DNA of 64,000 bases from Endotrypanum monterogeii (taxonomy: Eukaryota; Euglenozoa; Kinetoplastea; Trypanosomatida; Trypanosomatidae), in the NCBI GenBank assembly GCA_000333855.2, contig CM007333.1, positions 307,306 to 371,305 of the forward strand, written 5' to 3'. A program made the position numbers and the translations under genes. Shown here piece after piece: positions 53,178-62,260 of this stretch. The notes under the pieces were generated by a model, which was given only the letters and a program-made list of their open reading frames with translations, was not told the DNA's origin and made no database searches. Numbering within the stretch: the stretch's first letter is position 1; every line of letters starts with the position of its first letter.

Positions 53178-54782
53178 TTAATGCATCTGAACGGCTTTGC
53201 GGTACAAGACCGGATCCATGTCCGCCGGTATCACAGAATCAATGTAGGCACGAAACCGCGCGTCATCGGCCGCTTGCTGAGCCTGTTGCTGGCGCTCCTC
53301 TTCCCGATGAGCCTCGACAACCTGCTGTTCCCTCTCACGCTTCTCGGCCGCTTGCAGCTTCTGGGCTTGCTCAAGCTCCAACGCTTTAGCGCGACGTGCA
53401 GCAGCTTCCTTCATCTCTATTGCCTTCAGCTGCTCCGGGTAGCGGCGTATCTCCTCCGCGTAGGCTTTCTCCTCCTCCTTGGACAAGAAACCAGCGGCAG
53501 TCGTGGCGGCGCGGTGGCGTTGCGTGCTGCCTCCGTTGGAGTCGACCTCACTGGAAACCCCACCTTGCGCCTCTGCCGCCGCCGCCGCCTCCTCTTTCTG
53601 TAATCTCTGCTGCACCATTTCTAGTCGACTTTCATACTTCTTCTTCTGCCTCGTGGCATCGCCGTCGTAGAGCCGCTGCAGGAAGCTCGTCCCTCTCTCC
53701 TCAAAAACATCCTGCGTGCGATATGTTGGGAGTCTCTCTCGCTGGGCTTCTTTGAGGTACTGTGGGAGACTCGCCTTCTTGCGCTCCTCGAATGCGAGCT
53801 GCTTCTTCTTTTGCTTCTCAAGCACCCAGCGCTTCAGCTCCTCGACTTTCTCCTCCTCTGCCCGAAGCTCGGCTGCGTCCTTGCTGTTTTGGGTAATGCG
53901 AGCCTCTAGTTTCTGTGCTTTGGTCACCGCGGTGCGGCTGTGGGCCACGTTGTACGCCCCATTCTCTCTCTCTCGAGCGCGACGAGCCATGTCTTCTTCC
54001 TGCTGCTCTGCACGCTCCTCGGCTGCTTCGAGATCAATGCGCTTGCGCTCCTCTTGATCTGCCGCGCGCTCGTCTCTCCGTCGATCTATTTGATAGAGAA
54101 CTGCTTCTAGATTAGTGTTTTTCTCCTCCATGTTGCGCTGGCGTGCCAAGAGCTTCTTGTGATACTTCTCAGCCTGATCGCCCCACAGTTGCTGCTGGAA
54201 CTCCTGCTGATCAACGACATTCTGCTTGTCTTCTTGTTCCTTCATCATCTCCTTGTAGGCGACCTGCCCCTCGCGAGCTTTTATAGTTTCATGGAGCAGT
54301 GCAATCGCGCGCACATGACGTGCCCGGGGATCCTCCTTGATCTTCTCCAGCTCTTGACGCGCGATAACAGCCTTGTGCTCCTCCTTGCGCTGCTCGAGGT
54401 AGAGGTCATCAAGAACCTTTTGACGAGCTTCTGCGGCTTCGACGGCCTCCTCCTGGCTCTGAAGAAAGCGGTCGTGTCGTGCTTCAATCGTGTCGGTCCA
54501 CCTGGCCGTGCGGGCCTTGGAGAGATTGCGGCGGCGTTCTTCCTCCATCTTCCGGGCATCGCGTTGCTGCTGCTCATCCGCTCTGGAGCCAGCGTGGGCC
54601 AGGCGATGAAAAAATGCCAACTCACGATCGCTAAGAATACCCACGCGCGTCATATCAAGGCCGTCCGCAACGGCGTTGCCATTGCCGATTCGGCGACGGG
54701 GGTCCCTCCGAGCACGCGTGGAGGACATGGTCGACGACATTGTCCCCAGTCCACCAGTCACCGTAGCTCGTGGCGGTGGCAT
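53178..54782 (-). CDS. TPH-type coiled-coil protein, probable axonemal (CFAP210-like)
   Basis: 534 residues from the ATG at 54782; an alternative ATG at 54740 would shorten it by 14. Nearly the whole protein after residue 70 is Glu/Lys/Arg/Gln/Ala-rich helix, as in the trichohyalin-plectin-homology family of ciliary microtubule inner proteins. A less repetitive stretch near residues 95-200 has a Trp-Thr pair before a long helix, then an A-L-L-H-E-T-I-K-A-R-E-G-Q block resembling CFAP210/CCDC173. The C-terminus ends in a short segment with D-S-V-I-P-A-D-M-D-P. A flagellar role fits the family, but coiled coils attract false matches, so the specific subfamily is tentative. Confidence 0.65.
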   Translation of the reverse strand: MPPPRATVTGGLGTMSSTMSSTRARRDPRRRIGNGNAVADGLDMTRVGILSDRELAFFHRLAHAGSRADEQQQRDARKMEEERRRNLSKARTARWTDTIEARHDRFLQSQEEAVEAAEARQKVLDDLYLEQRKEEHKAVIARQELEKIKEDPRARHVRAIALLHETIKAREGQVAYKEMMKEQEDKQNVVDQQEFQQQLWGDQAEKYHKKLLARQRNMEEKNTNLEAVLYQIDRRRDERAADQEERKRIDLEAAEERAEQQEEDMARRARERENGAYNVAHSRTAVTKAQKLEARITQNSKDAAELRAEEEKVEELKRWVLEKQKKKQLAFEERKKASLPQYLKEAQRERLPTYRTQDVFEERGTSFLQRLYDGDATRQKKKYESRLEMVQQRLQKEEAAAAAEAQGGVSSEVDSNGGSTQRHRAATTAAGFLSKEEEKAYAEEIRRYPEQLKAIEMKEAAARRAKALELEQAQKLQAAEKREREQQVVEAHREEERQQQAQQAADDARFRAYIDSVIPADMDPVLYRKAVQMH

Positions 54783-55654
54783 TGCTCGGGGGGGGGTAGT
54801 TGTTTCGAGATCTATATATATATATATATATTTGTATATATATATGTATATAAACAAAGGGAGAGGGATAGGAAAAAAAAAATCTCTCCCTTAAACTAAA
54901 CACTCAGACAGGAAAATACTGCACACATGTAGATGTATATATATATATATATTGTGTGTAGATATTGCGAAGTGTATTTTATCGACCGTGAAGAGGAGTC
55001 ATGATGATTGTTGTCATTACATTTCTTAGCTTGTGTGCAGAGGATCCCGCAAAGTAAGGAGGGAGGCGGGGGGGGGGACGAGAGAGGACATCAGCTCCGT
55101 CCACTGGTGCTCGACATTCCAGTTCTCCACCTGTCTACGTGTACGCGTAGCAACCTCTTTTTCCATCTCACCGAGTATTAAGCCATTCAGAGGAAGAGGA
55201 ACATTAATTTTTCTTCATAACACCCCTTCCATCCCTACAGTACATACCTGCACACACACCTACACAGGGGTACACATTTGTATCTGTATTGATTACCCAG
55301 CACCTCTTTTTTTTTTTTTGTACTTCTCTGTGCTTGTCTGATAAAGTACAGGGAGAACACACATACGCAGACACAGACAAGAAAAAAGACCACTCACATC
55401 CCCCAAACACGATTAAAACAAAAAAGGGGGGAAGTAACCTCCCAGCAATCCAGTCCATGGGCAAATACGTTGCTGGGGCGGGGGGGGGGGGAGCGGGTGG
55501 ATGAGGTCTGTGGTGAGACGGATACGACCCCCGGTACCGATTTGCGCACCCACCCACTTGCTCGCCCTTATTGTCACGCTTCTCTCTTCCCGTAACGCCA
55601 CTGTGTCATGTTGGCGGTGCCTTTGAAAGCCGTTATGAGGTATTTCTGCCACCA

Positions 55655-55687
<33 letters not shown>

Positions 55688-55773
55688 TGGGGGCGGGGGG
55701 GGGGAACAGGTGCGCTTCTTCAATGCATCAACAGAGATTGCGTGCGCGTGCACACGATTCACACCCTGAGGGT
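54783..55773. other. intergenic spacer
   Basis: C-run and (TA)n near 54790-54850 and 54938-54953, T13 near 55307-55320, G-run near 55480-55492 and (GT)n near 55655-55686. No gene was recognised. Confidence 0.55.
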
Positions 55774-56052
55774 TCACTGTGGATAAAGCATGGCAGCCTC
55801 GTTGTTGTCATTCCCGATCGACGTAGTGAGGGGAGCACTCCCCAGCACATTGGTGTCGGCTGGGTTAAACTTCAGCAGCAGATCGGTCATGTCCACGTGT
55901 GTAAGCATCATGCGGCGGCAACAGAACCGCTCGAGATTGAAGGCGTTCATCGCGTCTTCCTCCGAGACCCCTTGGCTGACAAGGTCGAGGTACAACAAAT
56001 ACTTATCGGCAACGACGTTGCCGCAAGTGAAGCAGCGCACGGGAATGATCAT
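55774..56052 (-). CDS. RPB10: RNA polymerase subunit RPB10 (RPABC5), shared by Pol I, II and III
   Basis: 92 residues from the ATG at 56052. The first 65 residues match RPB10: M-I-I-P-V-R-C-F-T-C-G with zinc ligands C7 and C10, then C-C-R-R with C44 and C45, and the H-V-D helix. Yeast and human proteins are about 67-70 residues long; this one has an extra tail of about 25 residues rich in Asn/Thr/Ala and ending L-Y-P-Q. It is a small structural subunit stabilising the RPB2-RPB3 contact of nuclear RNA polymerases. The identification is secure. Confidence 0.96.
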   Translation of the reverse strand: MIIPVRCFTCGNVVADKYLLYLDLVSQGVSEEDAMNAFNLERFCCRRMMLTHVDMTDLLLKFNPADTNVLGSAPLTTSIGNDNNEAAMLYPQ

Positions 56053-57447
56053 GTTGAGGGGAGGAAAAACTATCAGATTATAGTGTGATTGTATGTGTTC
56101 CGGGAGAAAGGCAGGACGAGAGTCCGTGCCTCAAAACAGAGGAACGCGTGACGGGGAGGTGAGGGACTATGGTTGTTCAGGCAAACACAAGAGAACCAGG
56201 GTTGGAGGAAGACAAACGGGCCACACAGACACTTAGGGCAAAGGTATGGAGAGTTTTGAATATACGCATCTGACATGTAATTGGGCTATCAACCTTCTCC
56301 TAATGGCGAAGAAATGAACTGACATCTCAAAATCTGCAGTTGTGTGGTGTTCGCCTAACTTGAACTTCATGGGGTCATCTCTGCATCATAAAATACGGCG
56401 TGTCCCTTCCACGCAAGCCTCCATCACATGAGTGCAAACACACACACAATAGGTACTCCCTCTTCTCTCCCTCCATCCTTCCCCCCTCTGACCTCCGAGT
56501 GCGTGAACACATTTCACTGGTGTCTGTGAAAAATATGTCCTTTTTTTAAAAAAAATCTGCCCTTCCTTTCGTCTGAAGAGGGGAGGAAAAAACGGCTGGC
56601 GTGTGGAGTTATTGCGGTGTCATCATTCAGCACAGCTGCCCATCGTTGCCTCCGTCTTGATCAACTTCCTGAAAATGAATACTACACGCCGGATTGTAGA
56701 GCAGGCAGGAATAAAAAGGAAAGTGGTTACCGTTTCCAAGATGGGAAGATAGGAGGGGATGCGGTGTGTGTGTGTGTCTGTGTGTCTTTGGGGGGGGGGC
56801 TGATGGGATTGTCCACTACTCTTTCACACACAAACGCACTTTTTTTCTTTTCTTTAATACTCCAGTCCTCAGTAGGTATGGAGTCGGGTGTTGCAGATGG
56901 CAACCGAAAAAGGAGGAGGAAGGCGCGGCGGGAGAGGGCAGAGGGGTAGTCCCCAACTCCCCCCACACAAACACGGCAGAGAATTGACCGATAGGATTAA
57001 GGGGGTGTTGTACATAGGTTAGGAGGTCAGTAAGAGGGTGATGTATTCACCCCTCTCTCCCCTGAGAACAACAACAACAACAAAAGAATAGCACACGGGA
57101 AGACCACCAAACACAGGGGTGGAGTGCAGTAATATATATATATATATATGCGCGTGTGCCTGTCTATGTGTCTGTGTGTGTGTGAGGGAGATGGATAGGG
57201 AGACATCGAGAAAAAGACAATCACAGTGTGCAAACCCTCTAATGTCACCAGAGATTTGCCGGCGTCGCCCGTGAAGTCACACACACACACACACACACAC
57301 ACACCACACACTGTCGCGGGTATGATGGCCAGTAGTGCTATTCAGTTATAGGACGCCCCCAGCGAGGCGTGCAGCGGCTGTTTAGCTACTTGATCTCCTG
57401 CCCTGCGCTTCTTTTAGCCGTGTTGCCACCAAACGCTTGTCTGCTCC
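56053..57447. other. intergenic spacer, 1.4 kb
   Basis: 3' flank of the DUF155 gene and leader of RPB10. It has (GT)n near 56764-56790, (TA)n near 57132-57149, (CA)n near 57280-57304 and a short (CAA)n near 57066-57082. No gene was recognised. Confidence 0.55.
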
Positions 57448-59250
57448 TCAGTGCGGACTCGACTGGAACCACGGACGCACATCGACAAGAAGCTCCAAGA
57501 CACCAATCACTACTTCAACAAAAACCAGCCAAATGACGATCCACTCTAGTCGCGCACCGTGCCGCTGCGAAAAGTCTTCCGCCAACATGGAAAGTATTTC
57601 GTTTGCAGCGTCCAACTTGTTGTCCAGCGCCTCGACGCGCGCGCTGATCTCATACTCCTCTTTCGTCGCCTGGAAGACAGGTTTCAGATATGAATTCTCC
57701 CAAAAAAAATCTGGCTCATCCAGCAGGTCCGATCCGCTCTTTAACATCAGCCGATACGACAGCACCTCCCCGCGCAATCGCAGCAGACGCCGTTCGGTGA
57801 TGCTGACAGTACCCTTCTCCCGCAGCTCGCGAGGGAGTGGTGAGCAGCTCTCGGTGAGCTCCTGCACCTGGAGCTCCAAGTAGTCAATTTTCGCGGACTG
57901 GGCAAGCGCGTGTGAGGCGCACAGCATGAGCACGCTGCCGGTGGCCACCTCACCGCGCTTGTATGGGATTACGAAGTGGTCGAAGCGCAACCGCGTCTTG
58001 AAGTCCTCATCGACCTCGAGTGTGTCTCGGCAGACGAGGTTGAAGGTGCACCACACCGGGTAGTTCTCGTTCACCAGCTTCGTTGTATAGCGGTTGGTCA
58101 TGCAGTGACTAATTTCGCTGTGTGGAAGCATGTAGTCACTTTCTACAATCTTAAAATACCGCTGATCAAAGCCCCACCAGACAACCGCACCGTAGGGGAA
58201 AATAAAAAGATCGAAGTAGTGCAAAGGGCTGTTGCCAGAGGCGGAGGTCGCCGCTGCTGCCGCTGCTGCCTCACCGCCCTCGCCAGCCAGCGACGCTGCG
58301 CGGCGCGTTGATACCCCAGTAATCAAACCTTTTTTCCTCATAACGTGGCCAAGGGGGGAAGCGCAGGTATACTCGTTGCCCTGCTGTGTTGCGACTGACG
58401 CCTGTCGGACAAGCGCGGGCGGTGTCGAGCTGCCTCCGGTGCCTCTGTGTGCTGTAATCGGACTACTGAACCGTTGCGCATTCGTCGCGTGTCGAGAACG
58501 CTCGCGATCGAGCAGGCCTGTTCGTGTATCTGCATTATCTTCAAGATCCTCGTCAATGCTCACGGAGGGCGGTGGTGCGAACCTCACGTGAAGCACATCG
58601 AAGTCGAATTTGGTGTAGTAACCCTGCGCACGGTAGTAGGCCTCTAGCTTACCAAGGTGCAATTCATCAGCTACGCAGATGTACCCAACACGGCCCGCTG
58701 GACCAGGATAGCGCGCCGCCTCCTCCACGCCGCGTTGCCCTGGCTTCGTCCACGCTCCACCCAGGCGGCGGCGAGACAGAAGATGGAGGGAGGTGCTCGA
58801 TGGCATGAGGCCGCTATCCGACCGGTAGCCACTTGCACAGGCACCAACACCACCACTATTAGCTGCGCCACCCGAGGTGTTGCGGAGACCATGTCGGCTG
58901 TTTGATCGCCCCTGACGGTACCCGCCGATCAACGGCGGAGCGGGAGCGCCAAAACTGCGTCCTCCACTGCCTGACATATCGACGTCACTCAGCGCCAACA
59001 ACGCTGCCTCATCCTGATCTTCGGGAATATCCTTTAGATCAAAAAGAGACTGCACTGTCTGCTTCTCTGCGTCGTAGTGGAAAAAACGACTGCGTGCAAG
59101 CAGGTCAAGTAGCTGCTGATACGCATCACCTTCGAGACCAAGAATAAAGGCAATCTGCGAAACTTGCAGCGTTGCATCACGCCCCAAAGGGCGCATGAGC
59201 CCTGCAAGGCGCATCTGCAGCTTTGTCGGGGGCTCCGTGTCGCTGTCCAT
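57448..59250 (-). CDS. DUF155 (RMD1/RMND1 family) membrane protein
   Basis: 600 residues from the ATG at 59250. The N-terminal 180 residues are less conserved and partly Gly/Ser-rich. A block with V-G-Y-I-C-V-A-D-E-L lies near 190-200. The DUF155 signature starts near 340 with L-F-I-F-P-Y-G-A-V-V-W-W-G-F and continues with A-L-A-Q-S-A-K-I-D-Y-L-E near 446-457, an R-L-L-R-L-R-G-E block and a P-x-F-F-W-E block. It ends in the usual helix with R-L-E-W-I-V-I-W-L and a single membrane span at about 573-593. Yeast and human relatives (Rmd1, Rmd8, RMND1) are membrane proteins, the mitochondrial ones supporting translation of mitochondrial mRNA. An insertion of about 100 residues lies between the first block and the signature. 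There is no obvious mitochondrial presequence, so the compartment is open. Confidence 0.85.
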   Translation of the reverse strand: MDSDTEPPTKLQMRLAGLMRPLGRDATLQVSQIAFILGLEGDAYQQLLDLLARSRFFHYDAEKQTVQSLFDLKDIPEDQDEAALLALSDVDMSGSGGRSFGAPAPPLIGGYRQGRSNSRHGLRNTSGGAANSGGVGACASGYRSDSGLMPSSTSLHLLSRRRLGGAWTKPGQRGVEEAARYPGPAGRVGYICVADELHLGKLEAYYRAQGYYTKFDFDVLHVRFAPPPSVSIDEDLEDNADTRTGLLDRERSRHATNAQRFSSPITAHRGTGGSSTPPALVRQASVATQQGNEYTCASPLGHVMRKKGLITGVSTRRAASLAGEGGEAAAAAAATSASGNSPLHYFDLFIFPYGAVVWWGFDQRYFKIVESDYMLPHSEISHCMTNRYTTKLVNENYPVWCTFNLVCRDTLEVDEDFKTRLRFDHFVIPYKRGEVATGSVLMLCASHALAQSAKIDYLELQVQELTESCSPLPRELREKGTVSITERRLLRLRGEVLSYRLMLKSGSDLLDEPDFFWENSYLKPVFQATKEEYEISARVEALDNKLDAANEILSMLAEDFSQRHGARLEWIVIWLVFVEVVIGVLELLVDVRPWFQSSPH

Positions 59251-59882
59251 GGATGCCCAATTCTCAAGACCTGATATATAAATATATGTGTATGTGTTGT
59301 GTGCGTATGTGTTTATATGCTCACCTGTGTCTGAGTGCCTGTATATATATATAAATGTATATATGCTTGGCAGAAGAGCGAGAGTTCAGCCTGTACAAAG
59401 ACCAAAGCCACCCAATACACACACACACATACACACAAACCTCTTGCGGTAACACTTCATGCAACACAGAAAAAGAAACGCAGAGGTAATCAAGGCAGTG
59501 AGGAATAAAACTCAAAAAGGTAAAAGAGCAGCAGCAGCAACAAAAAAATATGTTGATCGACGCCAATGTCGCTGCTTTCCAACGAGGGGATACTTATCTG
59601 GAGAGCTGGATAAGATGAGATTGGGGGAAGGGAGAGGGAGGGAGAGGTACGTGCAGTACAGAGGGAAGGCGAGGGAAAAGGCGCGAAGTGCGAAGGAAAA
59701 AAAATATTGACGAACCCACTCGAAGGCAGTTCAATGAAAATGAGGGACACGCTCGCAGAGCCCCATGTGCCCGCAGTAGCCCCGTTTTTTTTTTGTTGTG
59801 TGTGTGTGTAGGGGGGGGGGGGAGAAAAGAAGGGGTGACGCACAACTCGAACTCTCTCCAGTTGCCTCCAAACGCTACTTGG
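59251..59882. other. intergenic spacer
   Basis: (TA)n near 59340-59352, (CA)n near 59418-59436, and T9 with (GT)n and G-run near 59785-59822. No gene was recognised. Confidence 0.55.
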
Positions 59883-61136
59883 TCATGAACTTCGTGGCTT
59901 TTTGATGAGCGACGCGATGAACGGCGCGACGACATCGGCAAATTCCTTTGGCTTCTCGTAGTGGACAAAGTGACCGGCGCCGGCCACCTCCACCTGTATC
60001 GCTTTTGAGAAAAACTTTGAAATCTGCTGGCGGCGGTGCGGCTCGTTGTACGGCGACTTACCGCCGAATACAAACATGACAGGAAGCGTGCAGGGTGTAG
60101 GTGGCGGTAATGACGGGATAGAAGCGGACGCTTCACTCACCGCGCTTGCTGCTGGCGTGAACCATGTGGTGATAGATGGCTGGAAGCTTCCGTAGTCCCC
60201 CGCAAGGACCGGAAGGTTACACCTCCACCGCGCTGGTTTTGATCTATCCGAGGCGTCCAGCACAATATTGGTCGCCACAAAATTACACAACCCCTCATCC
60301 CTTATGCCGACTCGCATCAGTTCCGCCTTCGCATTGTCGTAGCTGTGAATCGCGTCCAATCGAACCTGCGTCATGCGGTCGAGCGTCTCCTTGACGTTGT
60401 CGGCGGACGAACGCTCTTGACCCAACTGCACTGTAGGCGTCACATCCACAATAATGGCCCCAGCGACACGCCCCAGTTGCGGGATGCGGTGAGCAATACT
60501 ACGTTGCGGTGAGGGCGGTGAAGACATGGAGCGATTATCGAAGAGCACCTCTGAAATGGGCTGTGCGGAGGCAAAGCCGAATGCCTCGTTTACCGCGCGC
60601 ATCGCCGTTGAGCACTGACGGATGCTTTCCCCATCCCATTGCCCCTTGAAAGGGGGGCCAGACGTGTTGTGCAAGTTGTCTACGCATGAACCAAGCAGAC
60701 GGTCCTCGTTCGCGCGGCGTAGCAGCGCGCCAATGACCGCCAAACCACCCATGCTGTGACCAATCAAAATAGAGTTCTGTGTTGTGCACGAGAGTGAGTC
60801 GCGGAAGGTGCGGCTCAGCTCCTGTTGCTCATCCAGAACCAACGCCTCCAGGTCCGACGCAAGCGCTGCGTTGCTGTGATCTTCGCTGTGTGAGCTGGCT
60901 CCATGATTGCGCATATCCACCGCAATGATACGGCGGAGGGTGTCTTTGAGCGAGCAGTGCTCCACTAGGTGGCGTGAGGCTGTTGTCCAGTTACCGGCGT
61001 TACCGAGAAGACCGTGGAATACGTAAAGCTGACTCGCTGCTGTCGGGCACACTTTATTGGTGCTGAACACTTTTCTGTCCAGCTTCATCGAACGCATCGA
61101 AGGCCCCGCGCTGCGGGGCGGGGAGAAGATTGGCAT
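59883..61136 (-). CDS. alpha/beta hydrolase, ABHD11-like
   Basis: 417 residues from the ATG at 61136. The alpha/beta hydrolase landmarks are in order: H-G-L-L-G-N-A-G-N-W at 41-50 (oxyanion strand), V-D-M-R-N-H-G at 73-79, nucleophile elbow G-H-S128-M-G-G, V-D-V-T-P-T block, and near the C-terminus F-G-G-K-S-P-Y then G-A-G-H-F-V-H with the catalytic His. This set is typical of ABHD11/YbfF esterases, in animals a mitochondrial protein that protects the lipoylated 2-oxoglutarate dehydrogenase complex. Insertions near 180-215 and 330-350 make it longer than the roughly 300-residue relatives. The N-terminal 20 residues are basic with several Ser and could be a mitochondrial presequence. Substrate unknown. 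Confidence 0.85.
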   Translation of the reverse strand: MPIFSPPRSAGPSMRSMKLDRKVFSTNKVCPTAASQLYVFHGLLGNAGNWTTASRHLVEHCSLKDTLRRIIAVDMRNHGASSHSEDHSNAALASDLEALVLDEQQELSRTFRDSLSCTTQNSILIGHSMGGLAVIGALLRRANEDRLLGSCVDNLHNTSGPPFKGQWDGESIRQCSTAMRAVNEAFGFASAQPISEVLFDNRSMSSPPSPQRSIAHRIPQLGRVAGAIIVDVTPTVQLGQERSSADNVKETLDRMTQVRLDAIHSYDNAKAELMRVGIRDEGLCNFVATNIVLDASDRSKPARWRCNLPVLAGDYGSFQPSITTWFTPAASAVSEASASIPSLPPPTPCTLPVMFVFGGKSPYNEPHRRQQISKFFSKAIQVEVAGAGHFVHYEKPKEFADVVAPFIASLIKKPRSS

Positions 61137-61725
61137 CGAAGAAATTTTGATCTCTCCTCCTGAGTTTAGTGGAGAGCATATTCCAGGGGAAAGGGGAGGG
61201 GAGGGGAGGGAGCCCGTGGGTGGGGGTCAGTTATGGATTTGGCCGAGAACAAGGCTGCAGGATAAAGAGGGCATAGAATGCGGTGATTTGTGCACATAGG
61301 TGTATCTGCATGACTGGCATCGTACTTTACTGGCTCATAATTATGCAACGTGTTACAAGAAGCGTGTAGCCGCTAATATATATAAATATATAAGTACATG
61401 TATTCCTGTATGCATCATTACTTTCTTGTGACATTCGACAGCACCAAGCTAGAAGGATACTGAGAAAAAAAAAGCAGATACACTTCGTATGTGACCCCTT
61501 TTGTTTTTCTTTGCGTATCCCCCCCTCTGTTATATATATTATGTAGCGCACGAGGGGAGAGAGAGCGCTGGAATGATACCAACGACCCGTAAGAGGACGC
61601 CGTCCATCCGATAAAATTCGACAGAGTTGACCAGCAAGGAGCCGCAGCTACCCATAGCAAGGGCCATCACAAAACACATCAGCTCCTCTCTTGGAGGGAG
61701 CTTGCGAACCCCTTCCCCCCCCCCA

Positions 61726-61774
<49 letters not shown>

Positions 61775-62260
61775 TGTTGGACACACAAACACATATATTA
61801 ATCTTGACGGAGAAAAAAAGCAACCGATGTTGGCATCTGTTCTAGCAAGCCTATTGGAAATAGCGAGCACCGTCCTTCTCTCCAGCTGGGCGGGGCGCCA
61901 GCAGGGAAGTAACCGACACGGTTATGCGGAGCAGAGGAGGGAGAAGAGGTAGCAATAACACCATCTTGTCGCTGCTAGCTTGAACAGCATGCTCCTCTGC
62001 ACACTGACTCGCAGTCGACAGCTACAGAGACATGGGTACGCCAGTGTCCGTGCACGTAGCGGTGTACGTATGTACGGCCAGTGCGCCTGCGTGAGGGCCC
62101 GCGGGAGAAGCCACGTGAACAGCAAAACAAACAGGGGGTGGGAGAAGGTTGGAGGCCGCAGCGGCAGTCGCGAGACAGATGGGTGGCCTGTCGGTGAACG
62201 CCACCCACAGGGCACACACGGTGTTCCTTGTTCCTCCCCCTGCCTCGGCCTAGGCGCAAG
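61137..62260. other. intergenic spacer
   Basis: 3' flank of the MAM33-like gene and leader of the hydrolase gene. Contains (CA)n at about 61731-61769, short (TA)n near 61378-61393 and 61532-61540, and A-runs. No gene was recognised. Confidence 0.55.

Noticed and set aside
54159..54899. Plus-strand Leu-rich frame of 246 codons that looks like a membrane protein
   Set aside because: Antisense to a coiled-coil gene: Glu/Lys/Gln codons read backwards give Leu/Phe/Ser; the apparent membrane segments are artefacts.
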